Notes: a model not told the origin generated them from the letters alone. A stretch of DNA of 64,000 nt from Neobacillus endophyticus (GCF_013248975.1 NZ_JABRWH010000001.1:62001-126000); one strand, 5' to 3'; counted from the first letter of the stretch, positions 49,018-58,497 are shown. Program-made: numbers and translations.

Positions 49018-50679
49018 CTACTCCAGCATGGCTACACGTAAAACTTCTTCAGTTGTTGTTAAGCCTTGTTTAACCTTTAATAGTCCATCATCAAGCAAAA
49101 AGATGGTTTTATTCTTTATCGCAATTTCTTTTATTCTTTGAAATGATTCCCCATTCATAATAGAACGACGAATCTCTTCATTAATAACCAGAACTTCATG
49201 CAAGGCAATCCTGCCTTTATAGCCGGTCATATTACAAGAGGAACAACCTTTCCCCCGATGTATTTTTTCAATTTTCAAACCTCTCTTGGCGAAAATTTCA
49301 ATCTCGCGTTTCGATGGTTCTTGTGCTTCCATACAGTCGCGGCATACTCTTCGAACGAGACGCTGAGCTACGATACCAGCCAGTGAAGATGCCAGCATGA
49401 ACGGTTCTACCCCCATATCAAGGAGCCGTGTAACCGTACCAATCGAATCATTTGTATGCAAGGTACTTAATACTAAATGTCCAGTCAGCGAAGCACGAAT
49501 GGCGACTTCAGCTGTTTCAGTATCCCGAATTTCTCCCACCATAATAATATTAGGATCTTGACGAAGAATAGAACGCAGACCGGCTGCAAAGGTCATACCG
49601 ACATTTTGATTCACTTGTACTTGGCTGATTCCTTCCAGCTGGTATTCTACTGGATCCTCGATCGTAATAATATTGACCTCATCATTATTTATTTTGTTAA
49701 GTGCTGCATAAAGGGTCGAAGATTTACCTGAGCCCGTTGGCCCGGTGATAAGAACGATCCCTGTTGGTTTCTCAATTAGTTCGGTAAACCGCTTTAAATT
49801 AAGCGCATTAAAACCGATCTTATTAATATCACTTAAAGTTGAGCTCATATCAAGAAGCCGCATAACAATTTTTTCGCCATAAACTGTGGGAAGTGTGGAA
49901 ACCCGCAAATCGATCGGATGAAACTCAAGATTCAAATTAATTCGTCCATCTTGAGGAATACGGTGTTCGGTTATATCAAGATTAGCCATAATTTTAATTC
50001 TGGCGGTTAAAACACTTAACATGGATTGCGGTAGAATGCGATCGATCCTTAAGACCCCGTCAATTCGATAACGAACAAGAATTTTAGTTTCCTGCGGATC
50101 AATATGGATGTCACTTGCACGTTGGATCACAGCGTTTGTTAAAATCTGATTGACTAGTTTAACGATCGGCGAATCCTGATCATTAGTATCATCCGTTCTG
50201 CCTCTTTCATTTTGCGGCAATTCAACCAATAATTCGTCCAAACCATCGTCAGCATTATAGTATTTATTAATCGTTCGTAAGATATCACCTTTTGTGGAAA
50301 TAGCAGGCTCAATATGAAATCCAGTCGACAGACGCAAGTCATCAATCAGAATAAAATCCATTGGATCCCACATGGCTACATAAAGTTTATTTGCTTCCCG
50401 TTTAAGCGGAACGATTAATTTTCTTCTCGCTGTTTCTTTTGGAATAAGAGTAAATAGTTTCGTATCAAACGGATAATGGAATAAACTAATATGTGGTATT
50501 CCAAGCTGAAACTCTAGTACTTCTATTAATTGTTGCTCCGTTATATAACCTCTTTGTAATAATGCCTCCCCCAGCTTTTGATTTGGGGTTTTCTCTTTTA
50601 ATGTAGTTTGAAGCTGATCTTCTGTTAAAAGACCAGCTTCCACCAATAAATCTCCAAGGCGTTTTCTAGGCTGAATCAT
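49018..50679 (-). CDS. pilB: Type IV pilus extension ATPase PilB with MshEN domain
   Basis: Hexameric ATPase that polymerises pilin. The first 60 residues carry two tandem RLGxxL-type motifs (KRLGDLLVEAGLLTEDQL; QKLGEALLQRGYITEQQL), the MshEN signature that binds c-di-GMP in relatives. Next: Walker A ITGPTGSGKSSTLYAALNKI, Walker B DPNIIMVGEIRDTETAEVAI, and a zinc tetracysteine site (VCRDCMEAQ and GCSSCNMTGYKGR). About 553 residues from the ATG at 50679, chosen for AAGGTG upstream; an ATG two codons earlier also exists. Confidence 0.95.
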   Translation of the reverse strand: MIQPRKRLGDLLVEAGLLTEDQLQTTLKEKTPNQKLGEALLQRGYITEQQLIEVLEFQLGIPHISLFHYPFDTKLFTLIPKETARRKLIVPLKREANKLYVAMWDPMDFILIDDLRLSTGFHIEPAISTKGDILRTINKYYNADDGLDELLVELPQNERGRTDDTNDQDSPIVKLVNQILTNAVIQRASDIHIDPQETKILVRYRIDGVLRIDRILPQSMLSVLTARIKIMANLDITEHRIPQDGRINLNLEFHPIDLRVSTLPTVYGEKIVMRLLDMSSTLSDINKIGFNALNLKRFTELIEKPTGIVLITGPTGSGKSSTLYAALNKINNDEVNIITIEDPVEYQLEGISQVQVNQNVGMTFAAGLRSILRQDPNIIMVGEIRDTETAEVAIRASLTGHLVLSTLHTNDSIGTVTRLLDMGVEPFMLASSLAGIVAQRLVRRVCRDCMEAQEPSKREIEIFAKRGLKIEKIHRGKGCSSCNMTGYKGRIALHEVLVINEEIRRSIMNGESFQRIKEIAIKNKTIFLLDDGLLKVKQGLTTTEEVLRVAMLE

Positions 50680-50705
50680 TGACATCACACCTTTTTATGC
50701 AAATA

Positions 50706-52079
50706 TCACTTAGTGCTTGTAACTGGTGGTTGTTTAGTACCCGATTTATTAGACGGCTCTTGTGTACTGCTTTCTCCAGAGTTTGCTTGATTCGTAGATT
50801 GTTCATTACTAGACTCGGTCACAGAATTAGAAGTATTGGCACCAGATTCCCCATTACTAACTTGATCAGGCGAACTCAAGTTGGAAGAAGTGCCAGTTTC
50901 CACAAGTGGATGGATTTCTACTCTAGGAACAGGAGGGTAGAAATCTTCTGAAATCAGTTCATTATGCACTAACAGTCCATTTTGATACTCTTTCCGGTAA
51001 ACCTTGACTAACAACCCTTTTTTTCCGGCAACCTGCACATTTATCTGTCCCTGATTTAGGATTGGACTATATTGAACAATGGTTTTTGGAGAAAAATATT
51101 GAATATTTCTAGCATCAATTTTATAAGTGTTTGCAAACTTCTGCCCAAATAATGTGATATGCATTCCATCTGAAAGCCATTCTAATTCAATTTGATACGA
51201 ATTATGATTAGGATTGGCAAACACAAAATCGTCATTTTTCTGGAGATCTACTTTCGCTTCAAATCCCGGTGAGGTATATTCTGGAACTGCCTGACTTGTA
51301 TTTCTCTCTAAAATAGTGAAGTTTGTTTGTAAGATCGCCTGATAAATACCTGATGCGATGATACTCAAGGAATCGGATGAGAAGTCTTGCATTTTTTTCT
51401 GCTCTGCAAAGCTCAATAGTGAGAAGGTAGATTGTCCTTTCACATCAATGGACTTAAGAATACCAACCGCAGTTGGCAAATCCTCTGGAGCATTTGCTGG
51501 ATTGATTTTGACATCGACGAGAGCAGCGGACTTTGCACTGTTTGAGAAATATTCTTCCAGTCTTAATTCATAAACACCAGGATGTAAATCTGCCGCAAGG
51601 CTCACAAGCTGGTTCATAAGTTTTTGCTTATTAATTTGACTGAATGTAACATTCGACTGAAAAGAATTTAGCGTTTTAGTAAATGATGACTCATTAATGG
51701 ATGTGCTTACTGGATTATTTTGTCCGTTATTTACATGATCTAAAGTTGCTTTTGCATTAAATACAAATGATTCTGTATCTACCGGGATGGATTTATTATT
51801 ATATCGAAGAACAATTTTCGAATTTTTGATCCAATCAGAAATTTTCGCATTTATTTGTTTTACTGCCTCATCTTTTGTTTCTCCAGCAATACTGATCGTT
51901 GCAACTGAAGTACCTGCCGGAAAAACAGTAGCATTGGAATGGAATAAGCTATATGCCTTTACCCCTAAGTGGGAGAAACTATAGACATAGGCAGTACAAA
52001 GAATAAGAACAATAAAAAGCTTTAAGCTTTGTGGGATCTTTCTCACACCAATCGGCTCCTTGAACTTATTCTTCCACAT
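50706..52079 (-). CDS. VanW-like membrane-anchored protein with C-terminal low-complexity tail
   Basis: A 457-residue protein with one N-terminal membrane helix (LFIVLILCTAYVYSFSHLGV) and a large external part. The first outer domain resembles peptidoglycan-binding-4 type regions of VanW proteins. The second resembles the VanW domain (IYQAILQTNFTILERNTSQA, PGFEAKVDLQKNDDFVFANP), but the GGGVCQVST motif is missing. A G5-like segment (YRKEYQNGLLVHNELISED) and a Ser/Asn/Gln-rich tail of about 70 residues follow. It overlaps the PRC-barrel gene by 14 bases and precedes pilB, so a wall-related pilus role is inferred. Confidence 0.78.
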   Translation of the reverse strand: MWKNKFKEPIGVRKIPQSLKLFIVLILCTAYVYSFSHLGVKAYSLFHSNATVFPAGTSVATISIAGETKDEAVKQINAKISDWIKNSKIVLRYNNKSIPVDTESFVFNAKATLDHVNNGQNNPVSTSINESSFTKTLNSFQSNVTFSQINKQKLMNQLVSLAADLHPGVYELRLEEYFSNSAKSAALVDVKINPANAPEDLPTAVGILKSIDVKGQSTFSLLSFAEQKKMQDFSSDSLSIIASGIYQAILQTNFTILERNTSQAVPEYTSPGFEAKVDLQKNDDFVFANPNHNSYQIELEWLSDGMHITLFGQKFANTYKIDARNIQYFSPKTIVQYSPILNQGQINVQVAGKKGLLVKVYRKEYQNGLLVHNELISEDFYPPVPRVEIHPLVETGTSSNLSSPDQVSNGESGANTSNSVTESSNEQSTNQANSGESSTQEPSNKSGTKQPPVTSTK

Positions 52080-52803
52080 TCATTGACAATTCCACTAGCA
52101 CTTCAGGACCTTCTTGCTGAGCTTTGATAATATCTGGTGCTGTAAGAATCATTCCTTTAGGGAATAGAATATGACCATTTTGGTCTAATACATCACGAAC
52201 TAAGGTTTTCCCCTTCAGCAGCTCAATTTGTTTAGATTTTAATTCCTGTAGATCCTGGTTTGCTACATCTATTTCTTCAACTGTTGAATCACTTGCTGTA
52301 TTATTCTCCAACATTTCCACAGAGTCTAGGTAATATGAGGAAGCATCTTCCTTCACGATGATAATGTCTTTTCCAAAGGTAACCACCATATCTGCTGATA
52401 AAACAACTTGGTGGTTTGCCACTTTTAACAGCATGCCAAGAATGTGACCTGTTTCTTGATCAATAAAATATTCTTGGACTTCTCCTAAAAGCTCTCCTTT
52501 TCGGGTCATCACTTTTGTGTTGGTAATTTTTATTTTTTTGTTCACCAGTTGATTAGCGACAGGGATTTCATTTAAATCAATGACAGCACTTTCCGCTTCA
52601 ATGGTAACAGCATATTCTCCAATACCGACTACTTTTTTAAACGGAATTGCTTTCACGCTTACTTGCCAATCATCATGTTCAATAGTTAAAAAATCAACGG
52701 AGCCTTTATCAGGATTAATCACCAATGATTTAACTTTCCCCAACTGGCTGCCATCAGAAATATTTATAATCGGCAATTCTGTAATTTGCGTACTTTTCTT
52801 CAT
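52066..52803 (-). CDS. PRC-barrel domain protein
   Basis: About 245 cytoplasmic residues with two PRC-barrel domains: ISDGSQLGKVKSLVINPDKG near the start and TRKGELLGEVQEYFIDQETG near 100. A helical stretch and a C-terminal VLDQNGHILFPKGMILTAPD segment follow. PRC barrels act in RNA processing, photosynthetic complexes and sporulation, so the family gives no exact function. The ATG at 52803 follows a GGTG by 6 bases; a GTG at 52815 is possible. It sits in the pilus array between the acidic membrane protein and the VanW-like protein. Confidence 0.8.
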   Translation of the reverse strand: MKKSTQITELPIINISDGSQLGKVKSLVINPDKGSVDFLTIEHDDWQVSVKAIPFKKVVGIGEYAVTIEAESAVIDLNEIPVANQLVNKKIKITNTKVMTRKGELLGEVQEYFIDQETGHILGMLLKVANHQVVLSADMVVTFGKDIIIVKEDASSYYLDSVEMLENNTASDSTVEEIDVANQDLQELKSKQIELLKGKTLVRDVLDQNGHILFPKGMILTAPDIIKAQQEGPEVLVELSMNVEE

Positions 52804-52878
52804 TCTGTTCACCACACCTAATTCTATTAGTAACGAATCTTATTATATATGAAATATATTTAATTGCTTACTGACAAT

Positions 52879-54513
52879 TTACTGGTTATTTTGGCAATAA
52901 TGCCTATAGATAAATTCTACTTGTTTTTCAAGGATCGGATATCCAGCTATTTTTACCATCATATTATTTATTAATGCTTCAAGCTTCATGTAATCTTTCG
53001 TATGAATATAATGCTCAATTAACATGCTGGCAAACGTAAAGTAATCATGGGCAGATAATTTGGCATTCATATGGTTTTGAACTAGTGCTTCATACTCCAA
53101 TGGATCCATTGTCTTTTTGACAATTTTCAATTGCGAAACCATAGTATGCAATAATTGTCTTTGCAAAATGATGGCACCTGAATGTGATATTGACATCATT
53201 TGCTCTTTTGTTTCAGTATTCTCCAATTCATCTGGAAGATTACTTTCTATCTTCCTCTCGCTGGTTTGATTGGATGCTTCATTTGTGAAGTCGAAGGATT
53301 GAACTGAAACATTATTTTCATTTGCAAGTACTGGTTCTTGTTTAAGTTGTTCATATTCAATTTCACTAATATCATGTTGATTGAATAATTCATTTTCTAC
53401 ACTCGTAACATGATCGTGCGCGAATCCTTCATTTTCTGCTCCGATCACATCCTCAAGGACAGGAAGCACCTGCTCAAGCTCTATTTCATGTTCTTGTTCT
53501 GCCGGAATATTTTTATTACTATTTGAATCCTCTTCCAGTTCTTCCACCTTGACGATTTCGGTTGCTGCAGCAGTTTCGATATAAGATGGCATTAGGTCAG
53601 AATATAAATGATTAAGCTCATCTTCCAGCAGCCCCAAATCATGCAAACGTAATTCATCAGTTTCAACCGTTTCAACAGAAACTTCAGAAACCTTGTCAAT
53701 ATCCTCCTGTTCGCCAACAGGTTCTAACGGATCCGTAACCAACAATTCTTCAAGAATGGACCCCAGATCATTTTCAATTAAAGTATGTTCTAATGCCCCT
53801 TCTGTATCAACTAAAGATAAAGTATCAGTTTCTTCTATATCAGCATGCAACAGGGCCGCCGATTCGTTCTCATCCGTATTAGGATCAGTATTGCTCAACA
53901 TCTCTTCTAATTCCGCCAAATAATTTCCATTTGATTCAACCATCTCAAAATCATCTGTTATTGGTAAATCAGCTAACGGCTCTATATCCACTTCAGACTT
54001 AAGAGAATGTTGTTCTCCCCAATCTTCCAGTATTTCCATTTCAGTTGGTTCATCTACCGCATTACTTTCATCTGAACTAGTTCCTAAAGCGTTAAATACA
54101 GCATCTGTAGATATCAAAATCTCTTCTGGAGCTGCATCTGTGCGATCTTCTTCATTCTTAAGGGGCATTAGCTCTTCCATAAAGATCGGTACAGTGGATT
54201 CCATTTCATCTGCAACGATCGGATCCTCTTGCACAATTGGAAGCTCTTCTTCCTCTTCAGTTGCAAACGAAGAGGATAGAATACCGCCCATTCTTCGATC
54301 AAGAATAAACGAAACGAGTCCAACAAGTATCAAAATCAAAATGGCGAGTTCCCATAATGGAAGGAAGGATTGGGCAGAAAGTCCTAAAATACCGAGTAAA
54401 AAAGAAAGGAACATGATCAACCATTTTCCTCGCGTGGATATGCCAAGAGGCAAAAAATATACAATTGGGATTAAGATCACAAGTGACCCGAATGCCCAAA
54501 GAAAGTTCTCCAT
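52879..54513 (-). CDS. Membrane protein with long acidic linker, first gene of the pilus array
   Basis: No family recognised. The 544 residues begin with three membrane helices in about the first 75 (LWAFGSLVILIPIVYFLPLG; WLIMFLSFLLGILGL; LAILILILVGLVSFIL). About 350 residues very rich in Glu and Asp with little expected structure follow, then a compact helical C-terminus of about 110 residues (HTMVSQLKIVKKTMDPLEYE; YIHTKDYMKLEALINNMMVK). The ATG has AAAGGGGTG upstream. Being first in the array it could be a regulator or scaffold; this is inference from position. Confidence 0.85.
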   Translation of the reverse strand: MENFLWAFGSLVILIPIVYFLPLGISTRGKWLIMFLSFLLGILGLSAQSFLPLWELAILILILVGLVSFILDRRMGGILSSSFATEEEEELPIVQEDPIVADEMESTVPIFMEELMPLKNEEDRTDAAPEEILISTDAVFNALGTSSDESNAVDEPTEMEILEDWGEQHSLKSEVDIEPLADLPITDDFEMVESNGNYLAELEEMLSNTDPNTDENESAALLHADIEETDTLSLVDTEGALEHTLIENDLGSILEELLVTDPLEPVGEQEDIDKVSEVSVETVETDELRLHDLGLLEDELNHLYSDLMPSYIETAAATEIVKVEELEEDSNSNKNIPAEQEHEIELEQVLPVLEDVIGAENEGFAHDHVTSVENELFNQHDISEIEYEQLKQEPVLANENNVSVQSFDFTNEASNQTSERKIESNLPDELENTETKEQMMSISHSGAIILQRQLLHTMVSQLKIVKKTMDPLEYEALVQNHMNAKLSAHDYFTFASMLIEHYIHTKDYMKLEALINNMMVKIAGYPILEKQVEFIYRHYCQNNQ

Positions 54514-54624
54514 TTCTACACCCCTTTCCAATTGAATTTATTTTTTAAATGAGATTATTTGACAAAAAGAAACAATTAACTATGTTTCTCTATTTAAAAT
54601 AACATTTTTCGACTAAAATTATTG

Positions 54625-54630
54625 TATAAT
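54625..54630 (+). promoter_or_regulatory. Candidate promoter of minor-pilin operon A
   Basis: TATAAT in the context ATTGTATAATA lies about 130 bases before the first minor pilin. No good -35 at 17 bases is seen. The same ATTGTATAATA context precedes operon B. On the minus strand the overlapping TTTCAA-N17-TACAAT is a weak candidate for the array starting at 54513. Confidence 0.45.
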
Positions 54631-54756
54631 AAACTTAGGTATTTTGAAAGATAACAATGGGAATATTACAATATTTTCTTTTGATTAACATCAAAATTTA
54701 ATCGTTTTGACTATAAAAATTTGATTTGCTCTATTACTGGAGGTGCGGCCACCCAA

Positions 54757-55239
54757 ATGTCACTGTTATTCAAAAATAACAAAGGTTTATCCCTCATTGA
54801 GGTATTAATTTCCATAACCATCCTAGGAATTATTTCAACTACTTTTCTTTCCTACTTTACACAAGCGTATTCCTACACAAATAGAAACCAAGATCAGACT
54901 GTTGGAATCAACGTGGCACGGAATGTTTTATATTATATGGAACAGCAGGACTATCAGACTATTAAAGATCAATACTTCCCTGCAAACTCCAATTCAAATG
55001 AAATCCAATTAACCGTAGATAACTGTAATGATTCTGTTTTTGATTCACCAGTATGTAAAGGATTCTTTTCAACCAAGATAAATAATGTTGATTATTCTAC
55101 GAATGTTACTTTGTCCAGAAACGTAGAAAATTATAGCAATGGAACAAATCCGGATTTAAGCAACTACTTAATCGGTGTAGAAGTGCAAGTCAATTGGAAG
55201 GATCAAACAAGAACAGTAAGGGGTTTAATAAAAAAATGA
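54757..55239 (+). CDS. Type IV minor pilin precursor (PilV-like), operon A gene 1
   Basis: A short leader MSLLFKNNKG precedes LSLIEVLISITILGIISTTF, a type IV prepilin cleavage site with Glu5. The globular part holds two cysteines (DNCNDSVFDSPVCKG), which can form a disulfide. About 160 residues. The ATG is 11 bases after GGAGGTG; a TTG at 54721 also opens the frame. Its stop overlaps the next start (ATGA). Probably a pilus-initiating or tip minor pilin. Confidence 0.88.
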   Translation: MSLLFKNNKGLSLIEVLISITILGIISTTFLSYFTQAYSYTNRNQDQTVGINVARNVLYYMEQQDYQTIKDQYFPANSNSNEIQLTVDNCNDSVFDSPVCKGFFSTKINNVDYSTNVTLSRNVENYSNGTNPDLSNYLIGVEVQVNWKDQTRTVRGLIKK

Positions 55240-55859
55240 GAAAACTTCTTACAAATGAAGGCGGCCTTACTTTGATTGAGGTCGTTGCTACAGTAGTGAT
55301 TACGGCTATCCTATCTGGTGTCATTTATAGCGTCTTTACAACTGGTATCAAACTCTATCAAAAAATTGGTATTGAAGGGCAGCTTAGAGATGATGCAGAT
55401 TACGTCGCCACCATCATCCTTAATGAAATGTATAACAGTCCGCCAAATGTGGTTTCGGAATATGAAAATCCGGAAACAGGAGCGCAAGGAATTGAAATGA
55501 TCCGGTATAAACCCAAAAATGTAGATGGATTTTTAGTAGAGGATTCCACAGAAATTGAAGATCACACACTTATTTATAAGGAAGATCAAACATTTTATAT
55601 CGAAAAATTGAATGCTCAAAATACTTCCATCTCAAAGAAAAAAATAGACACAGCCAACGCCATTAATACGGAAACTCAAGATGGCACAAATAGTGAAACT
55701 TCCTTTATCTCTCTTGGTTCTTGTACAATGGAGGATTCCACTCATAAATGCGAGCATGGACGGATATCATTAAATCTCGTTCTTCAAGATCGTAATTCAG
55801 AGAATAACAGTTTCATAAATACGAAACCATTAATTTTAAAAAGTTCATTCGGCTTCTAA
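55236..55859 (+). CDS. Type IV minor pilin precursor (PilW-like), operon A gene 2
   Basis: The leader MRKLLTNEGG precedes LTLIEVVATVVITAILSGVI, with Glu5. The mature protein is about 197 residues with a large polar beta-rich part (GAQGIEMIRYKPKNVDGFLV) and two cysteines (LGSCTMEDSTHKCEHG). Coupled to gene 1 by an ATGA overlap and followed 12 bases later by gene 3. Confidence 0.88.
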   Translation: MRKLLTNEGGLTLIEVVATVVITAILSGVIYSVFTTGIKLYQKIGIEGQLRDDADYVATIILNEMYNSPPNVVSEYENPETGAQGIEMIRYKPKNVDGFLVEDSTEIEDHTLIYKEDQTFYIEKLNAQNTSISKKKIDTANAINTETQDGTNSETSFISLGSCTMEDSTHKCEHGRISLNLVLQDRNSENNSFINTKPLILKSSFGF

Positions 55860-55871
55860 AGGGGAATTTTC

Positions 55872-57440
55872 ATGCTAAAAGAGGAAAAAGGTTATACACT
55901 CCTAACAGTTATGCTCATACTTCTCGTTTTCACGGTTCTTGGACTTTCCATCTTAACAGTCAGTATTAATGGTGCCAGTCGGACGGAGATCAGAAAAGAA
56001 AGCATTGAGGATAATCTTGATGCTATTCGGAATCTAAATGAAGCAGTGGCATATATTAAAGCAACAGTGAATAATAACTATAATCCTGGTATGAGCATTG
56101 ATGATTTTAGTCAATTCGTTACAAACAATCTTTTAAATAACCCATATGGATATCAAATAACAGATGTCCGGCCTGATTTAAAACAATTTACCAGGGTTCT
56201 AAATGTTACAAGCCAAACAAAAAAAAGCGCAGCTTTTCAACAAACGGTTTACATAACACCGATGCCAAGCTTTCTTAAATATGCGATCGGTTCACGAGAT
56301 ATTTTAACCATTAATGGTTCGCTTTATTTAAAAGAAGGAAATATCTATGCGAAAAACGGTTTGGAAATCAGCAATCAAGCAAAATATATTTATGGAGATT
56401 CACAAAAAGAAGTTGCTACTACTTTTCCTTCCGTTCTCAGCAATTCGCAAAATTACCTTTTTCTTGATGACAATAATGTTTCATATTGTAATTACGTAAA
56501 TGGTAATTGTTATAACGGTGGAATAAAACAGGCTTTCCTGCCGCTGGATACCTCAAAAATAAATAGTGTGTTCGACCCCATTGCACCGACAGTTGCAAAA
56601 GATGATACTGACTTTGTTGAAGTGGACATTGTAAAGACATTCATTGATAAATTAAAAAACTGCGGCATAATCGATCCCGGATTTAATGTCTCCAATTTGT
56701 CTAGCGAAGCATTAGTAAATCAGGCAATCGACTCCATAAACGAGACGGCAAAAAGCGGAACTCCAGATGTCCAAGTTATTACTGATTTTAATAACTTAAA
56801 AAACACTGATTCACTAAAGAGTTACATTTATAATGGGGATGCTTATATCGATACAAATAATCTATCGATCGATAACTCAAAGTGGCTTGTCATTAATGGG
56901 AACGCCAATTTCGAGAACAGTGGGACTGACACCATGAATGTATCAGGAAATATTCTTGTGACAGGAAATGTTTCCATAAAGGGCAAAGTGGCATTTAATT
57001 CTACGATGTATGTATTAGGAAAGACAACTATTGATAATGTTGACATTTCCGGTTTAGACAATGGTGAATTAATTCTAATGTCACAAGGAACCCTGGAAAT
57101 CGCAAAATTAAATAAATTTGTTAATCCTGACAGTTCCAACTTGGATCAGGTTAACTCCATCAAAGCTTTTTTATATACAAATTCAGATGCAGTGGTGTAT
57201 GCGATTGGATCTTACATCAATATTGACGGCGGGCTTTTTGCTCATGGAAATTTAGAAGTCAATGCATTCAGAGGAAAGACCTACGATAATAATACGGATT
57301 TACATTTCGAGCCAGAAACAGATGAAAAAGCTTCTCGACTTATCATCCAAAATAACAAAAAACTATTTTTAAATCATGCAGAAGGTTTGCCAAAAGTGGA
57401 TCAACTTGAGGTGTTGACTGATTTGATGAAACAAAATTAG
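55872..57440 (+). CDS. PilX-like long minor pilin with beta-helix-like tail, operon A gene 3
   Basis: A 522-residue protein with a prepilin-like N-terminus (MLKEEKGYTLLTVMLILLVF). It lacks Glu5, like PilX/GspK minor pilins that start assembly. The C-terminal third is made of short hydrophobic-polar strands (WLVINGNANFENSGTDTMNV, GNILVTGNVSIKGKVAFNST), suggesting a stacked beta-helix, like bactofilin repeats. A disulfide candidate is CNYVNGNC. It ends at a hairpin shared with the convergent ankyrin gene. Confidence 0.85.
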   Translation: MLKEEKGYTLLTVMLILLVFTVLGLSILTVSINGASRTEIRKESIEDNLDAIRNLNEAVAYIKATVNNNYNPGMSIDDFSQFVTNNLLNNPYGYQITDVRPDLKQFTRVLNVTSQTKKSAAFQQTVYITPMPSFLKYAIGSRDILTINGSLYLKEGNIYAKNGLEISNQAKYIYGDSQKEVATTFPSVLSNSQNYLFLDDNNVSYCNYVNGNCYNGGIKQAFLPLDTSKINSVFDPIAPTVAKDDTDFVEVDIVKTFIDKLKNCGIIDPGFNVSNLSSEALVNQAIDSINETAKSGTPDVQVITDFNNLKNTDSLKSYIYNGDAYIDTNNLSIDNSKWLVINGNANFENSGTDTMNVSGNILVTGNVSIKGKVAFNSTMYVLGKTTIDNVDISGLDNGELILMSQGTLEIAKLNKFVNPDSSNLDQVNSIKAFLYTNSDAVVYAIGSYINIDGGLFAHGNLEVNAFRGKTYDNNTDLHFEPETDEKASRLIIQNNKKLFLNHAEGLPKVDQLEVLTDLMKQN

Positions 57441-57471
57441 AGGCTGACAAAATGTCAGCCTCTTTTTAATA
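57439..57471. terminator. Hairpin between operon A and the ankyrin gene
   Basis: The stem AGAGGCTGACA / TGTCAGCCTCT with a 3-base loop is followed on the plus strand by TTTTT. It lies between two convergent genes and overlaps the end of the ankyrin gene. Confidence 0.9.
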
Positions 57472-58381
57472 ACTTGATGATCTCTTCATGTTTCCAATGC
57501 ATAGCATAATCCAGTGCCGTTTTTCCTTCCTTGCTTTTTAATGCTGGACTTGCCCCATTTTGGAGCAGCACTTTAACGATTTCCGGGAACCCATATTCTG
57601 CAGATATCATTAAAGCCGTTTTCCCTTCATTATTTTGAACATTAATTCCCGACTTATCCTGTTTTAGAAGATAGGAGATAACCTCCAGTTTATTGTTCAT
57701 TGCAGCGCCATAGATTAAGCTGTTTCCTTCATTATCAATATCTACATTTGAATGATGGTATTTGTATAATACCTTTACTGCTTCTAAATTTCCTGCCTTT
57801 GCAGCAATCAATAGTGCCGTTTCTTCTGTTTTATTTTTAATCATTGGGTTGCTGCCTAGTTGAAGTAAATAACGGATAATATCAGGATTGCCTGTTATGG
57901 CTGTCATTTGCAATGCTGTATTCCCCATATCATTTGTTGCATTAATATTGTTTCCTTTGTTTTTACTAGCAAGTTTCAATAAATTTATCGTTTCTTTTAT
58001 CGTTCTAGGATAATACGGATCTCCGACCGAATGACTATAATCATCTAATGTCGAAACAATTTGCACAAATAAAGGCAAATGAATTTTGTTATTTGTCTCT
58101 GCACCATTTTTTAAAAGAATGACAGCTGATTCTAGTGAACGATCATTCAGCGCCGTCTCTAATGGCGTTAACCCATCTTTTGACAGAAAATTAAGCGGGT
58201 ACTTTTGATCAATCATTTTATGGATTCGGGCTGTATCATTCTGATGGATGGCATTAATCAGTTCTTTTTCTTTTTCTTCTTTTGATTTGCCATTAAAAAC
58301 TCCTTGAAAAATCAGTAGTACTATAATTCCGGCAATCATGATGATCGTAATAATTAATCTGAATATTTTGGTCTTGTTCAT
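57455..58381 (-). CDS. Membrane-anchored ankyrin-repeat protein
   Basis: About 308 residues: a short positively charged N-terminus, one membrane helix (LIITIIMIAGIIVLLIFQGV), then ankyrin repeats with typical GLTPLETALNDRSLESAVIL, GNTALQMTAITGNPDIIRYL, ETALLIAAKAGNLEAVKVLY and KTALMISAEYGFPEIVKVLL units. About seven repeats are visible. The ATG at 58381 is used because AAAAGGGG lies 8 bases upstream; an earlier TTG also opens the frame. Ankyrin repeats mediate protein contacts; the partner is unknown. Placed between the two minor-pilin operons. Confidence 0.85.
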   Translation of the reverse strand: MNKTKIFRLIITIIMIAGIIVLLIFQGVFNGKSKEEKEKELINAIHQNDTARIHKMIDQKYPLNFLSKDGLTPLETALNDRSLESAVILLKNGAETNNKIHLPLFVQIVSTLDDYSHSVGDPYYPRTIKETINLLKLASKNKGNNINATNDMGNTALQMTAITGNPDIIRYLLQLGSNPMIKNKTEETALLIAAKAGNLEAVKVLYKYHHSNVDIDNEGNSLIYGAAMNNKLEVISYLLKQDKSGINVQNNEGKTALMISAEYGFPEIVKVLLQNGASPALKSKEGKTALDYAMHWKHEEIIKLLKRG

Positions 58382-58497
58382 CTTAGAAGCCCCTTTTGAT
58401 GGTTTGGCTCTGTTAAACTTTGCAGCAGATTTTCGCTTCAATCAACCACTGGAATCATCCACAACCTACTTTAACATAGTCTATAGTTTAAATAATG

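Noticed and set aside
46746..50679. pilB-pilT-pilC as the competence comGA-comGB operon
   Set aside because: comG has no PilT and no PilMNO genes; the presence of PilT, the MshEN domain and a PilC with two full T2SSF domains argue for a type IV pilus.
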